Of a stretch of DNA of 64,000 bases, positions 47,201 to 55,684 are shown piece by piece. The stretch comes from Aldrovandia affinis (Eukaryota > Chordata > Actinopteri > Notacanthiformes > Halosauridae). A program made the translations under genes and the position numbers. The stretch's first letter is position 1, and every line of letters starts with the position of its first letter. Below the pieces are notes generated by a model. That model saw nothing but the letters and a program-made list of their open reading frames with translations. It was not told the DNA's origin and made no database searches. The stretch spans positions 891,501-955,500 of the forward strand of contig JAINUG010000196.1 in NCBI GenBank assembly GCA_029706075.1, read 5' to 3'.

Positions 47201-47364
47201 TAATCCCAAACTTGTCAATTGAATTATTCAGGGACTCAAGGTTAATGCAATGAAGACAATGCTAGAACAGTTTGGAGGTAGATGAATAACAAAGATTTTG
47301 TGTGACTTGTATGATTTTCAGACCTTGGTATCGAACGTGGAACCATCCATCCTATCTCCACTGA
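31860..47364 (+). CDS. pou2f3: pou2f3, POU class 2 homeobox transcription factor 3 (Oct-11)
   Basis: POU2F3 is a nuclear octamer-binding factor, known as the master regulator of tuft/chemosensory cells and active in keratinocytes. Twelve coding exons join with compatible phases: 31852-31908 (ATG at 31860), 37048-37082, 38463-38552, 39248-39353, 41032-41120, 41501-41677, 44394-44535, 44894-45027, 45470-45634, 46147-46189, 46489-46603 and 47322-47364. From the ATG this is 1188 nt, 395 residues plus stop (human about 436). The N-terminal region is Gln/Pro/Ser-rich ([13 protein letters not shown]). The POU-specific domain covers about 156-230 ([20 protein letters not shown]) and the homeodomain about 252-311, with recognition helix [14 protein letters not shown] Ser/Pro-rich tail ends in [12 protein letters not shown], like the human C-terminus. 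Position 273 is Met where human has Gln, the only change I noted in that stretch. The human long isoform starts in a further upstream exon that I could not find; the first exon here is open 5' of the ATG, so an upstream start is possible. Confidence 0.95.
32990..33400 (+). promoter_or_regulatory. Possible alternative promoter/exon in pou2f3 intron 1
   Basis: A locally CpG-containing, repeat-free segment (for example 33120-33200) in AT-rich intron DNA about 1.1 kb after the first recognised exon. No TATA box or clear splice-compatible coding exon. Confidence 0.25.
34535..35000. promoter_or_regulatory. Candidate intronic enhancer of pou2f3
   Basis: Complex, repeat-free and more GC-rich than the surrounding intron 1 DNA, with ATTTGCAT at 34798-34805 and the palindromic CATTTGATATTCAAATG nearby at about 34895-34912. 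A second octamer lies at 34358-34365. The short open frames show no known protein family and overlap on both strands. Confidence 0.4.
35176..36593 (-). mobile_element. Tc1-like transposon with readable terminal inverted repeats, in a pou2f3 intron
   Basis: Left end GTACCCTCCAAAATTATTC and right end (reverse complement) GTACCCTCCAAATGTATTC. The match continues about 60 bp inward through AAAGATGAGCAAAGAAG. The minus strand encodes transposase remnants at 35564-35902 ([37 protein letters not shown]) and 35809-36090. NDPKHTSK is the Tc1 signature around the second catalytic Asp. Reading frame disrupted. Confidence 0.9.
36650..36790 (+). mobile_element. tRNA-derived SINE in pou2f3 intron
   Basis: Same family as the 43188 copy: GGCTTAGTAGGTAGAGCA head, CCACATATACTGTAAAATG body, TTTTGGATAAAAGCATCTGC tail. 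Lies just after the Tc1 ending at 36593. B-box decayed. Confidence 0.82.
37048..37082 (+). CDS. pou2f3: pou2f3 coding exon 2 (35 nt)
   Basis: A very small exon between TTAG at 37044-37047 and GTAAGT at 37083. It reads [12 protein letters not shown], matching the human [11 protein letters not shown] segment. Confidence 0.9.
38186..38220. repeat. (TA)n microsatellite in pou2f3 intron
   Basis: About 17 TA units between pou2f3 coding exons 2 and 3. Confidence 0.92.
38463..38552 (+). CDS. pou2f3: pou2f3 coding exon 3
   Basis: Acceptor AG is at 38461-38462 and donor GTAAGG at 38553. It encodes 30 residues starting IKTEDIES; human has IKTEDLSD at the same place. It also contains CHLTQ, like human CHLSQ. 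Confidence 0.88.
38745..38830 (+). mobile_element. tRNA-derived SINE fragment in pou2f3 intron
   Basis: GGGCAGTGGATAGCACAGCA then GTCCCGGGTTACGAATCCCG and GGGCCTTTTTGTGTGGAGTT, TGCATGTGGAG; resembles the head of the common fish tRNA SINE group. Followed by an (AATG)n run. Confidence 0.7.
38922..39060 (+). mobile_element. Degenerate SINE fragment in pou2f3 intron
   Basis: GGTGGCAGTGTAGTATATTG, GGAGCTGGGTTTAGTTAAAA, then CACCTGAGCAAGTTACTTAA; a worn copy of the 9007 family. Confidence 0.6.
39248..39353 (+). CDS. pou2f3: pou2f3 coding exon 4
   Basis: Acceptor TACAG ends at 39247 and donor GTGAG starts at 39354. It encodes [16 protein letters not shown] followed by a serine run and [11 protein letters not shown], nearly identical to the human activation-region segment. 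Confidence 0.93.
39439..40675 (+). mobile_element. Decayed Tc1-like transposon, copy B, in a pou2f3 intron
   Basis: Lies between pou2f3 coding exons 4 and 5. It begins GGGGCAGACAAAATAATTA. The + strand keeps transposase fragments, for example [20 protein letters not shown] in 40070-40351, broken by frameshifts. Its 39770-40080 part matches the reverse complement of copy A at 9250-9570 along several hundred bases, so both belong to one family in opposite orientations. The right end is unclear. Confidence 0.82.
41032..41120 (+). CDS. pou2f3: pou2f3 coding exon 5
   Basis: Acceptor GCAG ends at 41031 and donor GTACAT starts at 41121. It encodes [18 protein letters not shown] and then [11 protein letters not shown]. 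Human has the related Gln/Leu-rich segment QQQSGLLLPQTGPGLASQ. Confidence 0.88.
41501..41677 (+). CDS. pou2f3: pou2f3 coding exon 6, start of the POU-specific domain
   Basis: Acceptor CCTCAG ends at 41500 and donor GTACTG starts at 41678. It encodes 59 residues. The last 27 ([20 protein letters not shown], then IKLGFTQ) are the first helices of the POU-specific domain. Confidence 0.95.
42151..43758 (-). mobile_element. Tc1-like transposon with nested SINE, in the POU-domain intron of pou2f3
   Basis: Terminal inverted repeats: CTACCGGTCAAAGGTTTTAG at the left and CTAAAACTTTTGACCGGTAG at the right. Minus-strand transposase fragments in 42282-42796 include [11 protein letters not shown] and [11 protein letters not shown], split over frames. 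A SINE interrupts it at 43188-43340. It makes up most of the intron between the two POU-specific-domain exons. A 22-bp stretch is tandemly duplicated near 42650-42705. Confidence 0.9.
43188..43340 (+). mobile_element. tRNA-derived SINE nested in the Tc1 at 42151-43758
   Basis: Head GTGGCTCAGTTGGTAGAGCA and B-box GGTTCAATCCCC, tail GTCGCTTTGGATAAAAGCG then TCTGCTAAATGG. TTCTC occurs on both sides and may be part of the target duplication. Same family as 36650-36790 and 47915-48058. Confidence 0.87.
44394..44535 (+). CDS. pou2f3: pou2f3 coding exon 7, rest of the POU-specific domain
   Basis: Acceptor CCCAG ends at 44393 and donor GTATGA starts at 44536. It encodes [20 protein letters not shown], then [20 protein letters not shown] and EKWLSDA. 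This is the DNA-contacting part of the POU-specific domain and is almost identical to human. Confidence 0.96.
44586..44752. mobile_element. hAT-type MITE with perfect 8-bp target duplication
   Basis: Ends CAGTGGTTCCCAAACC and (reverse complement of the right end) CAGTGGTTCCCAACCC. Flanked on both sides by ATATAAGG (44578-44585 and 44753-44760). 167 bp, no coding capacity. Inserted 50 bp past the donor of pou2f3 coding exon 7. Confidence 0.92.
44894..45027 (+). CDS. pou2f3: pou2f3 coding exon 8, linker and N-terminal half of the homeodomain
   Basis: Acceptor ACAG ends at 44893 and donor GTAAGC starts at 45028. A Ser/Pro-rich linker is followed by [20 protein letters not shown] and RFMD, the basic N-terminal arm and helix 1 of the homeodomain. 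Confidence 0.95.
45470..45634 (+). CDS. pou2f3: pou2f3 coding exon 9, homeodomain recognition helix
   Basis: Acceptor AACAG ends at 45469 and donor GTGAGG starts at 45635. It encodes [20 protein letters not shown], then [16 protein letters not shown] with the conserved W, F, N and R of helix 3, and ends in YNSRL, as in human. Confidence 0.96.
46147..46189 (+). CDS. pou2f3: pou2f3 coding exon 10 (43 nt)
   Basis: Acceptor TTTCAG is at 46141-46146 and donor GTGAGT begins at 46190. It encodes [14 protein letters not shown] in the tail. It is assigned by phase and by continuity with its neighbours, since this region varies between species. Confidence 0.78.
46281..46361 (-). repeat. Dispersed repeat fragment, copy 2, in a pou2f3 intron
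   Basis: Same sequence as 23006-23100, within the 299-bp intron between coding exons 10 and 11. A shorter relative is at 57134-57165. Confidence 0.75.
46489..46603 (+). CDS. pou2f3: pou2f3 coding exon 11, Ser/Pro-rich tail
   Basis: Acceptor TTTTTCAG ends at 46488 and donor GTAAGT starts at 46604. It encodes a serine/proline-rich stretch ([20 protein letters not shown] ... [10 protein letters not shown]), comparable to human SPGNNSRPSSPGSG. Confidence 0.85.
47322..47364 (+). CDS. pou2f3: pou2f3 terminal coding exon
   Basis: Acceptor TTTCAG ends at 47321. The split glycine is followed by [13 protein letters not shown] and TGA at 47362-47364. Human POU2F3 ends SWYRWNHSTYLH, so this short exon is a conserved C-terminal motif. 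The nearest candidate polyadenylation signal I saw is ATTAAA at 47670-47675. Confidence 0.93.
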
Positions 47365-47914
47365 GGACATCAGATCCTGTCTTAATGGTGGAAAAAAATG
47401 TGCTGGAATATAGGTTAAAAGCTGATAATATCAAAAACATATCTGCCATATGCTAAACAGAAGGAGAAAGGATATAGGAATATAATAAGGGTATAAGGAT
47501 ACTAACCAAAAAACAGAGAAGCTTTTAATCACAAAAATAAGATGCATTTGTGGCAAAGCTTTTATACCCTGATTTCTGTAAAGCAAACCATTTAGCAGAC
47601 TGTTTACCATTCTGTAAAGCAGACCAACAGCTCTGGTCATCGGTTTGAACACATAATGTACCAAAGAAGATTAAAAACAAACATTAGGCTACAATATCAG
47701 CATTGGAAACCTCTGGGAGTCTGTCGATTTTGATGACCCTGGGAAGGGATTCCATAGCTGTCCTCTCTTGATGATGTCATAATAACCGGAGATGTGGATA
47801 TTCTGGGGCTTGGGACCATGTATAAATATAGGCTACATGTTTATACCACGGCTTGGATGAATACTCGATTATGGTTGGCTAACAGCCATGCATATATATA
47901 ACGTAACATATTCC

Positions 47915-48058
47915 ATTTAGCAGACACTTTTATTCAAAGCGAGTTACAGTAGTGAATGCATACATTTTCCAGTATATGTGGTCCCAATGGGAATCGAACC
48001 CACAATCTAAGCGTTGTCAGACCATGCTCTCCATACTGGGCCACACAGAACATACATA
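47915..48058 (-). mobile_element. tRNA-derived SINE, reverse orientation
   Basis: Minus strand reads in the same order as the 43188 copy: decayed head, B-box GGTTCGATTCCC, body with CCACATATACTGGAAAATG, tail ending TGCTAAATGG. Downstream of pou2f3. Confidence 0.85.
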
Positions 48059-48319
48059 ATGTATACACAAGGGCAAATCCTTCTCACTTCTAAAACTTTA
48101 CTTCTTAAAGTTCCATATTAATTCACCCAAAGATACACGCTGCATAATCAATGTTAGTTCAGCCCTAGAACGCCTTCTCATTTGTACGATCGTGATTAAA
48201 AATTCAAACGGATGCGGCAGCCCATCTGCAGATCTGTCAAGTTATGAAATTAATGTCCAGACGATCATAAAATCGATCAGAAAGCCTGTGTGGGAGTTTG
48301 CTAAGCTCAAAAGATTGCA

Positions 48320-48665
48320 ATAATGGGTCTCCCACGTGCTCTAGTGGTTTCAACGTCGGACGCTGGCCACTGCGACCAGGGTTTGATTCCCCGGCTGCGC
48401 CAGATTCGGCTCTGGCCGGGAGTGCCGCCGGGGACGGCAACTGGCTGTCCGCCCCAGGGAGGGGGGCGGACAGCTGCGCACAGGAGTGACTCTGGGGTGC
48501 CGGAGTTACGGTCGACAGCTTGGCGAGTGCCGTTTCGGTGGAGACCATACTTCGCCCTTGTCAGTGCCGGTCAGAGGGCTACGGCAATGAACTATGAGGG
48601 AGGGATTGATCTGAAAATAGTGGGTGTAATTGGCTACCAAATTGGGAGAAAAATGGGAGAAAATC
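48320..48665 (+). mobile_element. Long tRNA-derived SINE, GC-rich body
   Basis: tRNA-like head (GTGCTCTAGTGGTTTCAACG, then GGTTTGATTCCCC), a GC-rich body of about 200 bp, and an AT-rich tail TTGGCTACCAAATTGGGAG. A different family from the others here. The 130-codon open frame across it is an artefact. Confidence 0.75.
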
Positions 48666-48864
48666 AGAAACAAAATGTAAAAAAAGATTGCAATAACTTT
48701 GTGGAATTGTTTTAGAATGTACCCAGAAATGTATGTTGCTAGTTAACCAGCCAGCTTCTGTAACTTCTGCCTTTTTCAGCGAACGTGGCTACAGCGACTC
48801 CACACCAACTTGATTTGTGTGATAACGTTAACTTATTTGTAACTTTAAACCATCCCGTGAAGGT

Positions 48865-49330
48865 AGACAGCTAGCTAGCTAGCTAGCTAGTCTAACATTT
48901 GTCTGTCACGTATGTGATCTATTACATAGCTTGCTAACGTCTCTGGCTAGTAATTTCTTAGCACACAAAACATCTGGCAAGCTAGATAGCTAGCTAACTA
49001 ACTTACTAGCCATTTCCAACTCAAAATATTTGCAGGAAACTACGTATTTAATACCACCAGGACAGTCGCAGCTAGCTGGCCAGATGTTACTAGCCAAACA
49101 TGTTAGCAAGCTGTGTAATACACATGAAATGTTTGCTAACATTAGCTAATGAGCTAGCACCACTATTAACTTGTTCTAGCTCCAAGGCTACCGTACGAGT
49201 CCCACAAACTCTGATAGCAAGTTTCGTTGTAACTAATCTAGCTAACTAGCTAGTTAGTTAGCTCGCTACGACAACGTACTGTACCTAGCTACTTTGCAAG
49301 TTTGGTCATTAATGTTAGCTAGCATTAGCG
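48865..49330. repeat. AGCT/TAGC-rich palindromic tract
   Basis: Dense AGCTAGCT, GTTAGCTAAC and TAGCTAACTAGC units, for example 48880-48900. Similar but sparser DNA is at 50880-51620 and 60600-60640, beside the probable tlcd5 and arhgef12 promoters. Confidence 0.7.
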
Positions 49331-49597
49331 CTGTTAACTTAATTCTGTCTGTGTCCTTGACGACAAGGATGTGACTGGAATAAACGTCCGATTCCAACAC
49401 AGTTTTATAAATATCTACTCTATCTACATATCAAATATCGCCATCTACTGTGCAAGTAATGAACGCTTTCATCTCTTCTTGAACCTGGGCAAATGAGGAA
49501 CTATATTTCTTGGCAGATTTACACAAGCCAAAGTATGATCATTTTTACATGGTAATGGTTTGAATTTTCAATACTTTTGCCTTTTATTATTTTTTGT

Positions 49598-49729
49598 GGC
49601 AAGTAGCCATGGTATAAGCAGAGTAAACCACTCCAAGCCGTGCGTTCTCCTCTGAGGTGGGAGCACCATCCCAGGTATGCATATATATATATCCTGAGAA
49701 TGCACGGCTTGTCGTGGTTTATTCCTAAC
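49598..49729. repeat. Hairpin-forming MITE-like element
   Basis: The left arm around AAACCACTCCAAGCCGTGCG (49626-49650) is inverted at 49694-49729, with a (TA)n loop between. The GGCAAGTAGCCATGGTATAA lead-in is one I associate with dispersed fish elements. No flanking duplication identified. Confidence 0.6.
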
Positions 49730-50579
49730 ATTTATATATGCTTGGGACCTTCTCAGACCCATATTAATGTTTACAATGGCGTTTATTTAGCAATGACCCA
49801 TGTCGTTGTGTATGGGGAATTTAGACGTGCACAAAATGTCATTTGAAGGTGTATATTATCTTTTCAATTTTCACTGGATAATATGGTCTACAGTGAAAAA
49901 TGTTAAATATTTTACGTTTAAAAAAAAAAAAAGTGTTTTGTTTGGGGTAAATGTGGTTTTGAAATGATTGTCTTTTTTGTGTTTTATGATTTTCTTTATT
50001 GAGATATTCTTAATTTACAATGCATTTTCCTTTATGAATGCCTCTGTCATAGATTAAGATCAGACAATCATATTATATCTTATGAACGGAAAGTTAGTGT
50101 AAAATGACTGTCCAACTCCACATATCACTTTATGACAGCTAGCTGTTCTATGCGATGTGGTGTTCAACTGTGAGTTTTAAGATGTTAACTATTTGAAGGG
50201 AATTTGTTGTGTTTAATACGATATTAAAATTGTAAATATTATTTACGGGTCTTTGTATTTTAGTGAAAATGTCCTTCTGTTCTCTGTGTATGTTGTCTGT
50301 TTGATAGGTGGGATGAAGGAACTGAATTCTACCACTTTCTATTTTTTTTTCAAAAACAGAAAAAGAGACATTAAAGTTGAACATTTTGAGATAAAACTGC
50401 TCGCGTATGTTTTAAGAGGGGACATGACCATTTGGGGATTTTGTTACACACATATTAATACGCGCCGTCAAGTTGTCCCTGAAACGGTCAATTTATTTCG
50501 CAAATCATTTGTAATAATTTAAAAAGCCAAGATCTGAAGGCGTAGCCTACATCTTGTAGAAGGTGGAGAATCAAGTATT

Positions 50580-51950
50580 GCAATGAGATGGTGAGTACAG
50601 CAGATGGCGTTTACGTTCGACTCCGTGAAGCGGCTCGCGGTCTCTTCTTCAAGACTGTCGTTACTGACAACGGATTGCCTTTACTAACCTAAATTAGCAG
50701 CAGAGTTTAGTTGTTGTGCAGCACTTGACCACGATGGTGTAGGGTGCCCCAGCGTGTTGGAATATGTGCGGAAATAGAAGAGAAACGCGGATAAAGCCGT
50801 CTATACCGGATGGAAAACCAGTGTGTAAATCAGGTAGCTACTTCATCCGTTGTCAAGTGTAACGTTACCCGTTATTATGAGCGCTGTAGCTAACGAGCTA
50901 GCTTATCTTGCTAGCGTTTGCCAAAGAAAAATATTCGTAGCATCTTACATAAACTAGCCAATATAGAAAGTTAAAAAAATACGTTAGAGAGACAATGTGT
51001 GGTCCATCGTATAATTGCAATTGGCGAATTCAATTAATACAGCCCACTTTTCTGTTAACATTCTCCGTTAGCTAGCTAACATTAGTTATATTTAGTAAGA
51101 AAGCTGAACATGAATTCCATTCATTCAAAGCAAAGTAATGAAAACATACCACATGGTCGTAGTTTTATGTAACAGGTGGTAATGTCTGGGGAAATTACAT
51201 CTCTAAAATTACACGATTGTAGCTGTCGCTGCAAAGGATAAGTCTTAGCTAGCTAATGAATTCCGACCGCTAAACAGTTGGAATGTAACCGTAGCTAGCT
51301 AAATTAAGCTAACAACATGCTAGATGCTGTGTTGAAAGGCAGCTAATCAAACACTTATGATGATGATCTAACAGCGCACACTCCGGGTATACACGGCTCT
51401 ATCATGATTATCTTGTTCGGTCTCCAGCTGGCAACAGTGCATTAAGACTGCTCCAGGACAGTAATGAATATCACAAGTGCAAAACCGGTTAGCCGTACTT
51501 TGGCAGATACCCTTAATTTGCTAAATATTTTACAGTATTCTGAAGAGACGTGAAAAAGAAAAAAAAAACATAACGTTAGCTAACTAGCAAGCTAGCTAAC
51601 GTTAGTCGGTTAGTATTTGGGTGAGAAATAAATAGCCATCATTATTTCCCACTCTAATGTGGCGAATGTGTAGCAGTCGGTGCATTTTGCAGCTGACATT
51701 CACTGCAGCCATCAAACGTGTTATTTACGCCCGTTACATAAATCTACAGTTACTGCAATTGACGTTACCGTCGGCAATGTTGCATTGAAATATAAACGGC
51801 TAAAAAGCAAAGTGTACCAAACGTTCTGTTCTACGTATAAGCGCGTGAACTAAATTAACTACTATGTCAGACCTCTACTCTTCCCATCCCCCACCGCGTC
51901 GGTCCTGGATTTAGCCCTTGGCTTCAACGTCTAACCGTACTCGTCTGTGT
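50580..51950 (+). promoter_or_regulatory. tlcd5: Probable tlcd5 promoter/first-exon region
   Basis: CpG-containing, repeat-poor DNA about 2.3-3.6 kb upstream of the tlcd5 coding exon, which needs an upstream non-coding exon because its ATG follows a splice acceptor. Candidate donors are GTGAGT near 50591 and CAGGTAGC near 50831; the true exon cannot be fixed without transcript data. Confidence 0.4.
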
Positions 51951-52043
51951 CGCTGCCTGTCAGTTTACTTGAATGTTGCAAAGTAAAAGGGAAAACACGC
52001 AATCGGTGTGCATATGAGTTTGTATTCATAACTTTGGTTACAG

Positions 52044-52330
52044 ATAGATAATAGATAGATGGATAAATACTTTATTAATCCCCAAGGATTAATTATCATC
52101 ATTATATTTCAAACATTTATTCTATTTTTCAAAACAGCACAACAGGCAGAGAAACAATAAACACAAGGCAATAATAGGAAGAGAAACAAGACTACAAATA
52201 CTATCAGTGCATAATAAAAGTGCTGAGAATCAGATCTGATCAGATCTGAAGGGCTAGCAGCTGACAGTTAAAAAAGGACAGGTTATCTTGAACCATTAAA
52301 AGTGCATACAGTGGCTGATATAAATGACCA
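52044..52330 (-). repeat. Probable LINE 3'-tail fragment
   Basis: AGATAGATGGATAAATACTT followed by TATTAATCCCCAAGGATTAA resembles the 3' tail plus GATA-type end of fish non-LTR retrotransposons, in reverse. No coding part. Confidence 0.45.
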
Positions 52331-54110
52331 CCTAAGCCTCTCTGTAGAGCACCATAAGGACAATAAGGCATCCACTAAAGGTGCTCATCTGGGTCATTTG
52401 TATGGGGTGCAGAGGATGCACAGTGTTTTTTTATAGTGCCCTTAGTTTTTTCTCAAGCCTACTTTGCACTGCCAATTCAAGAGGATCCATAGCTTTCAGC
52501 TTCAGTAACCTTTCAGCTTATGGCTGAACTGTACCATGTTCAAAACCGTGGTATGCTTATTGTGGGCTTGACACCTTAATTGAGACTTAAAAAGTTGCAG
52601 CTTTAAAATGGAATCCTGCCTGTGTCAGTGTGACTATGGCCGGCAATTCCACAGGGTTGCCAAGAAGAAATGCAGAATTTCAGAGCAAAGAGGAATTAAG
52701 CGTCCTCTTGCAGAACAATCCAATAGGTTGCAAGGAGTGTTGATGTCAGTCACCCCCGGTAACCCGGCTTGTCTACCTCAGTGTTAATAACTTGGCCGTG
52801 GTCCGGGATTACTGCTAATCGGTGTGCATTAAATCTGCGGCTCTGCCACCTGGCAGCTTCACGGCTCTACTGGTCATCACACCTCCAAGGGTAAATGGCA
52901 GGTTCATGCCTTCTATTATTTCTGTTGCCGTTCACTCGTTCACTTGTTCTGTTGCCGTTCACTGTTCACACAGTTGCTTTGTGTCTGAAGTTAAGATGCT
53001 TTATAGGGGGTGGTCAGAGGGGGTGGGGCCCAGCACTCTCTGAACTGGACACATCTTCTAATCCCGTGGTTTGAGGGAGCCCCTCCCTCAAACCACACAC
53101 TGCTGTGTGCTGGTGTGTGAAAGAGCAGTTCAGTGAGTGGAGCCATGTATCACTTGCTCAAACCAGAGCCAAAGTACTATATTGGAAGAAGTGAGACCGT
53201 AATCTCATTAGAGGCAAAAGCCATCTCAGAAGGGAAGTAAAGGATGCTGGGAAATAATTGGTTTGTGGCAAGCTTTAGCCTACTATGTGCGGCTGTAATG
53301 GTAAACATAAACTGGTATCCTCATCTAATGTGTGCAGCTACATATTTTTAGAGGAATGTTTTTTATGGGACATTTTTTTTTTTTTTTTAAAAGAGGGATG
53401 GGTGCAAGATGTTTCGATTATGTAATGAGAGGACTAATGCAGAGGGAAGGTGAAGTTGGGAAACTAAGCTTGGCTTTGGCTGACTGAGAATTGAGGTAAA
53501 GTGCTGTTTCAATCTCTTGTGCATTTGAGTTAGACGGATTAACCATTTGTTATGTGTTTATTTGAAAATACATGTCCCTTGTGTGTTATTATGAAATTAA
53601 GCTTTAGTATTTATTTTGTATTTATATCTGGAGTAATTACATGGTTGTCATTTTAATCAGACTGATTGCAGCAGGGAGAAAATACATCATAGGCTATTCC
53701 ACAGAGAACTGAGCAGCAACCGGAGAACGGGCTACAAACATGATTTTCCTTTCACTTTGTCAAATTCTGTGAATTGCGATCTGTTCTTGCAATGTTTTGT
53801 TAGGTCATAAAAAAAAATTGTTACTTAATTCAAATCAACGTATGCCTACTTTTAACTTGCATTAAGTGTTTTTCCAGAACACTCACCAGTAGGTAACAAG
53901 AAAACCTAAAACTGCAGGATTCATTACAAAACAAAGCTTCACAAAACAGTGCACACCTTTTATATTGGCAAATTATTCAAGCAAACATCTTAATTTATAT
54001 ATAAAAAATATACACATATCAAACCATGTAGCCTGCAGTATTATTCAATGTGATTCAGTAGCTTTAATGAACAGTTTTCAATGTTTCCATAGGCTTTGAA
54101 TTAGTGCTGA

Positions 54111-55559
<1,449 letters not shown>

Positions 55560-55678
55560 AAGCCACGTCCCCAGCATACGGGATTTGGGGGAAAATGGAA
55601 AGGCTGCTTTTTTGGGGAGGTGGGTTTGGAAGGGTCAAGATTTACAACTTGTCACCAGTTGTTCTCCTCACTACCCTC

Positions 55679-55684
55679 AATAAA
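55679..55684 (+). promoter_or_regulatory. tlcd5: Polyadenylation signal of tlcd5
   Basis: Canonical AATAAA 120 nt after the tlcd5 stop, the first one downstream; implies a short 3' UTR. Confidence 0.6.

Larger units (their letters stand above)
47365..50579. other. pou2f3 3' region and spacer
   Basis: Likely 3' UTR of pou2f3 at its start, then two SINEs, the AGCT-rich tract and the hairpin element. No coding exon recognised. Confidence 0.5.

Noticed and set aside
48323-48715. 130-codon + frame
   Set aside because: Falls on a tRNA-derived SINE and its GC-rich body.
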